Source of the DNA: Verrucomicrobia bacterium SCGC AAA164-M04
GTDB lineage: Bacteria; Verrucomicrobiota; Verrucomicrobiae; Verrucomicrobiales; Akkermansiaceae
DNA: 7,065 bases
Assembly (NCBI GenBank): GCA_000383735.1
Contig: KB912176.1
Coordinates: 1 to 7,065, forward strand
Direction: 5' to 3'
The notes under the pieces were generated by a model. That model was not told the DNA's origin, searched no databases, and was given only the letters and a program-made list of their open reading frames with translations. Below are positions 5,450 to 7,065 of this stretch, one piece after another (the first letter of the stretch is position 1; the number at the start of each line of letters is the position of its first letter). The position numbers and the translations under genes were made by a program.

Positions 5450-7065
5450 AACTATTACTCTTCCTTTGCATTATTCTTGCTTCATGCAGAGAAACCCAAG
5501 AAAGCCCAAGCCCTCCTTTACAGGATCAGACTGGAGCCTCGCCAGACGAAATCGCAACGCGCCTAGTTCAAACCGAGGAAATGGTTCTCAAGCTCACTCC
5601 TCATCTCAAAAATCTCGCTCAAGATCTCCGCTCAAAAAACGTCCCTGCTGAACGCATCCCACCTGCCTGGCGCCCATACCTCGCTCCAAATTACACCTGG
5701 CTCAATGCGTCTTTTGGTATTCTCTCAGGAAGCTATGAAGAAAAAAACTTCATCACAAAAACTAAGTTCGAAGGACTCCTCAAAAACGAAGATGGCTCTC
5801 TTATTGGAATCCAAGCCAAACAAAATCTCACCTGGTTTTCTCCCAAAGAATCCCCATCACTCATCAAATGGTCCCAACTCGACTTCCAATCTTTGGCTTC
5901 TGAGCAAGCCCTTTTTCAGGATGTCACTAAACAGGCTATTCCCTCCTCCTACTCCCGTGACGAAGCTCAGCGCTCTAAACATTACGAAATTACAGAACAG
6001 GCCCTCGCTGAAAAAAAATTGATCCTTCCAAAACGGGAATACGCGGGTATCCCAGACATGGAAAGCGCCCTCCAGTACCCCTCTGTCAGCATTGTCGATT
6101 ACGACTCTGACGGACACGATGATCTCTTAATCACAGCCCGATACCTCGAGCCACAACTCTTTCGCAATCTTGGTAACGGAACATTTAGAGACACAACTCT
6201 CGAATCTGGACTCACTCCTGGCTACTGTGTTAATTTCATCCTATTTGCCGACTTTGATAACGATGGCGACCCTGATGCTCTTGTTTGTCGCTCGCTTGAA
6301 CCGACGCTGTATTATCAGAACAGCGGAGGCCGCTTTGAAAATGTCACCTCACGCCTCTCCGACCTCGGCAAGCAATTTTTCGTCGTGTCTGCCTGTGCCA
6401 CTGATGTCAATCGTGACGGCCTTCTCGATGTCTATCTCTCCACCTACACTCCCGGCACTGACGTGAACCCCTCGTGGATGGACTATTACCTCCCACCTGC
6501 CGATAAAGCGCATCTCAATAAACTCTCCCAAAGCTCACACCCTTATTTCGATGATAGAGGTGCCGCAAATATCCTTCTAATGAACCGTGGAAATGGTCGA
6601 CTCGAACGAGCGGGCGGAGACGTGATCAAGCTTTGGCGAAAAAGCTATCAACCTACGTGGGCAGATTTTGACAATGATGGCGATGACGATCTCTACGTCT
6701 GCAACGATTTTTCGCCCGATTCTTACCTCCGAAATGACACCCCAAAAGGCTCCCCTAATCCAATCTTCACGGAAGCCTTTAAAGAAACTTTTCCTGATGG
6801 AAAAATGGCCTTTGGGATGGGCACTTCGCTCGGTGACTACGATCATGATGGCGATCTCGACCTTTTCGTGTCCAACATGTATTCCAAAGCCGGTAATCGT
6901 ATCATCAAGCTAGTTGGAGAGGTCGATCCTCGTATTAAAGTGTCCGCTCGGGGTAACTTCCTTTATGAGAACGACAACGGAATTTTTCGGCAAGTCGCCG
7001 CCCCTGATGCTGATGAAACCCGTACCGGCTGGTCATTTGGGGGCCAATTCGCAGACTTTAATAAC
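5446..7065 (+). CDS. FG-GAP/VCBS-repeat lipoprotein (cut by right edge)
   Basis: The ATG at 5446 overlaps the stop of the regulator (ATGA), and the frame is open for all 540 codons to the window edge. The N-terminus MKLLLFLCIILASC has a lipobox LASC (cysteine 14), marking a lipoprotein. Residues about 33-210 form an unrecognised domain starting with VQTEEMVLKL, matching KTEEVIAELV in the paralog at 1670. FG-GAP/VCBS motifs follow: DYDSDGHDD (218), DFDNDGDPD (269), DVNRDGLLD (320), DFDNDGDDD (407), DYDHDGDLD (464) and the start of a sixth, DFNN (537). Spacing of 51 residues in the first three matches the paralog, as do GMGTSLGDYD, MYSKAGNRI and GWSFGGQFADF. It probably forms a calcium-bound beta-propeller on the outside of a membrane. 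Translational coupling to the regulator suggests shared expression. The C-terminal region is not visible. No lesion is seen, so this copy is likely functional. Confidence 0.9.
   Translation, partial: MKLLLFLCIILASCRETQESPSPPLQDQTGASPDEIATRLVQTEEMVLKLTPHLKNLAQDLRSKNVPAERIPPAWRPYLAPNYTWLNASFGILSGSYEEKNFITKTKFEGLLKNEDGSLIGIQAKQNLTWFSPKESPSLIKWSQLDFQSLASEQALFQDVTKQAIPSSYSRDEAQRSKHYEITEQALAEKKLILPKREYAGIPDMESALQYPSVSIVDYDSDGHDDLLITARYLEPQLFRNLGNGTFRDTTLESGLTPGYCVNFILFADFDNDGDPDALVCRSLEPTLYYQNSGGRFENVTSRLSDLGKQFFVVSACATDVNRDGLLDVYLSTYTPGTDVNPSWMDYYLPPADKAHLNKLSQSSHPYFDDRGAANILLMNRGNGRLERAGGDVIKLWRKSYQPTWADFDNDGDDDLYVCNDFSPDSYLRNDTPKGSPNPIFTEAFKETFPDGKMAFGMGTSLGDYDHDGDLDLFVSNMYSKAGNRIIKLVGEVDPRIKVSARGNFLYENDNGIFRQVAAPDADETRTGWSFGGQFADFNN

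Noticed and set aside
5466..6913. Open frames at 5466-5651, 5705-6022, 6170-6466, 6668-6913 and antisense ones
   Set aside because: All lie within the 540-codon lipoprotein frame starting at 5446; their composition (Ser, Lys, Pro and Met rich) is typical of off-frame translation.

Overview
The window looks like chromosomal DNA from a Verrucomicrobiota-type bacterium, possibly marine. This is inferred from gene content: a LamG-like protein with a PEP-CTERM tail, lipoproteins built from FG-GAP/VCBS (DxDxDGxxD) repeats, a XylR-like AraC regulator with a sugar-binding-protein-type sensor domain, and a Tat-exported protein resembling DUF3500. No rRNA, tRNA, CRISPR array or transposase was seen.

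Left part (1-3712). Two tandem minus-strand LamG/PEP-CTERM paralogs lie at 338-1 (cut by the window edge) and 1315-569. A clear intrinsic terminator (512-541) sits between them, so they are probably separate transcription units. A 354-bp intergenic region separates the second one from a plus-strand FG-GAP lipoprotein gene starting at 1670. That gene is interrupted by an in-frame TGA at 3488-3490. Its frame then stays open, with family-like sequence, to 3712, where it ends abruptly.

Centre (about 3685-3720). The 3' end of the FG-GAP gene runs tail-to-tail into a minus-strand Tat-signal gene (3918-3679) that also lacks most of its C-terminal domain. Strand composition flips at the same place: the + strand is G-rich on the left and C-rich on the right, whichever strand the genes use. 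The simplest reading is a rearrangement breakpoint (inversion or deletion) that truncated two convergent genes, or an assembly misjoin.

Right part (3720-7065). A XylR-like AraC regulator (4259-5449) overlaps, by ATGA, a second FG-GAP lipoprotein gene (5446 to beyond the window edge). This second lipoprotein is a diverged paralog of the first and appears intact as far as can be seen. A near-perfect inverted repeat (4219-4238) lies just upstream of the regulator and could be its operator.

How the genes work together is largely inference. The regulator probably senses a small ligand, possibly a sugar, and is expressed with a lipoprotein carrying a propeller-like domain. The LamG/PEP-CTERM proteins are probably surface-sorted. 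No complete pathway is visible.
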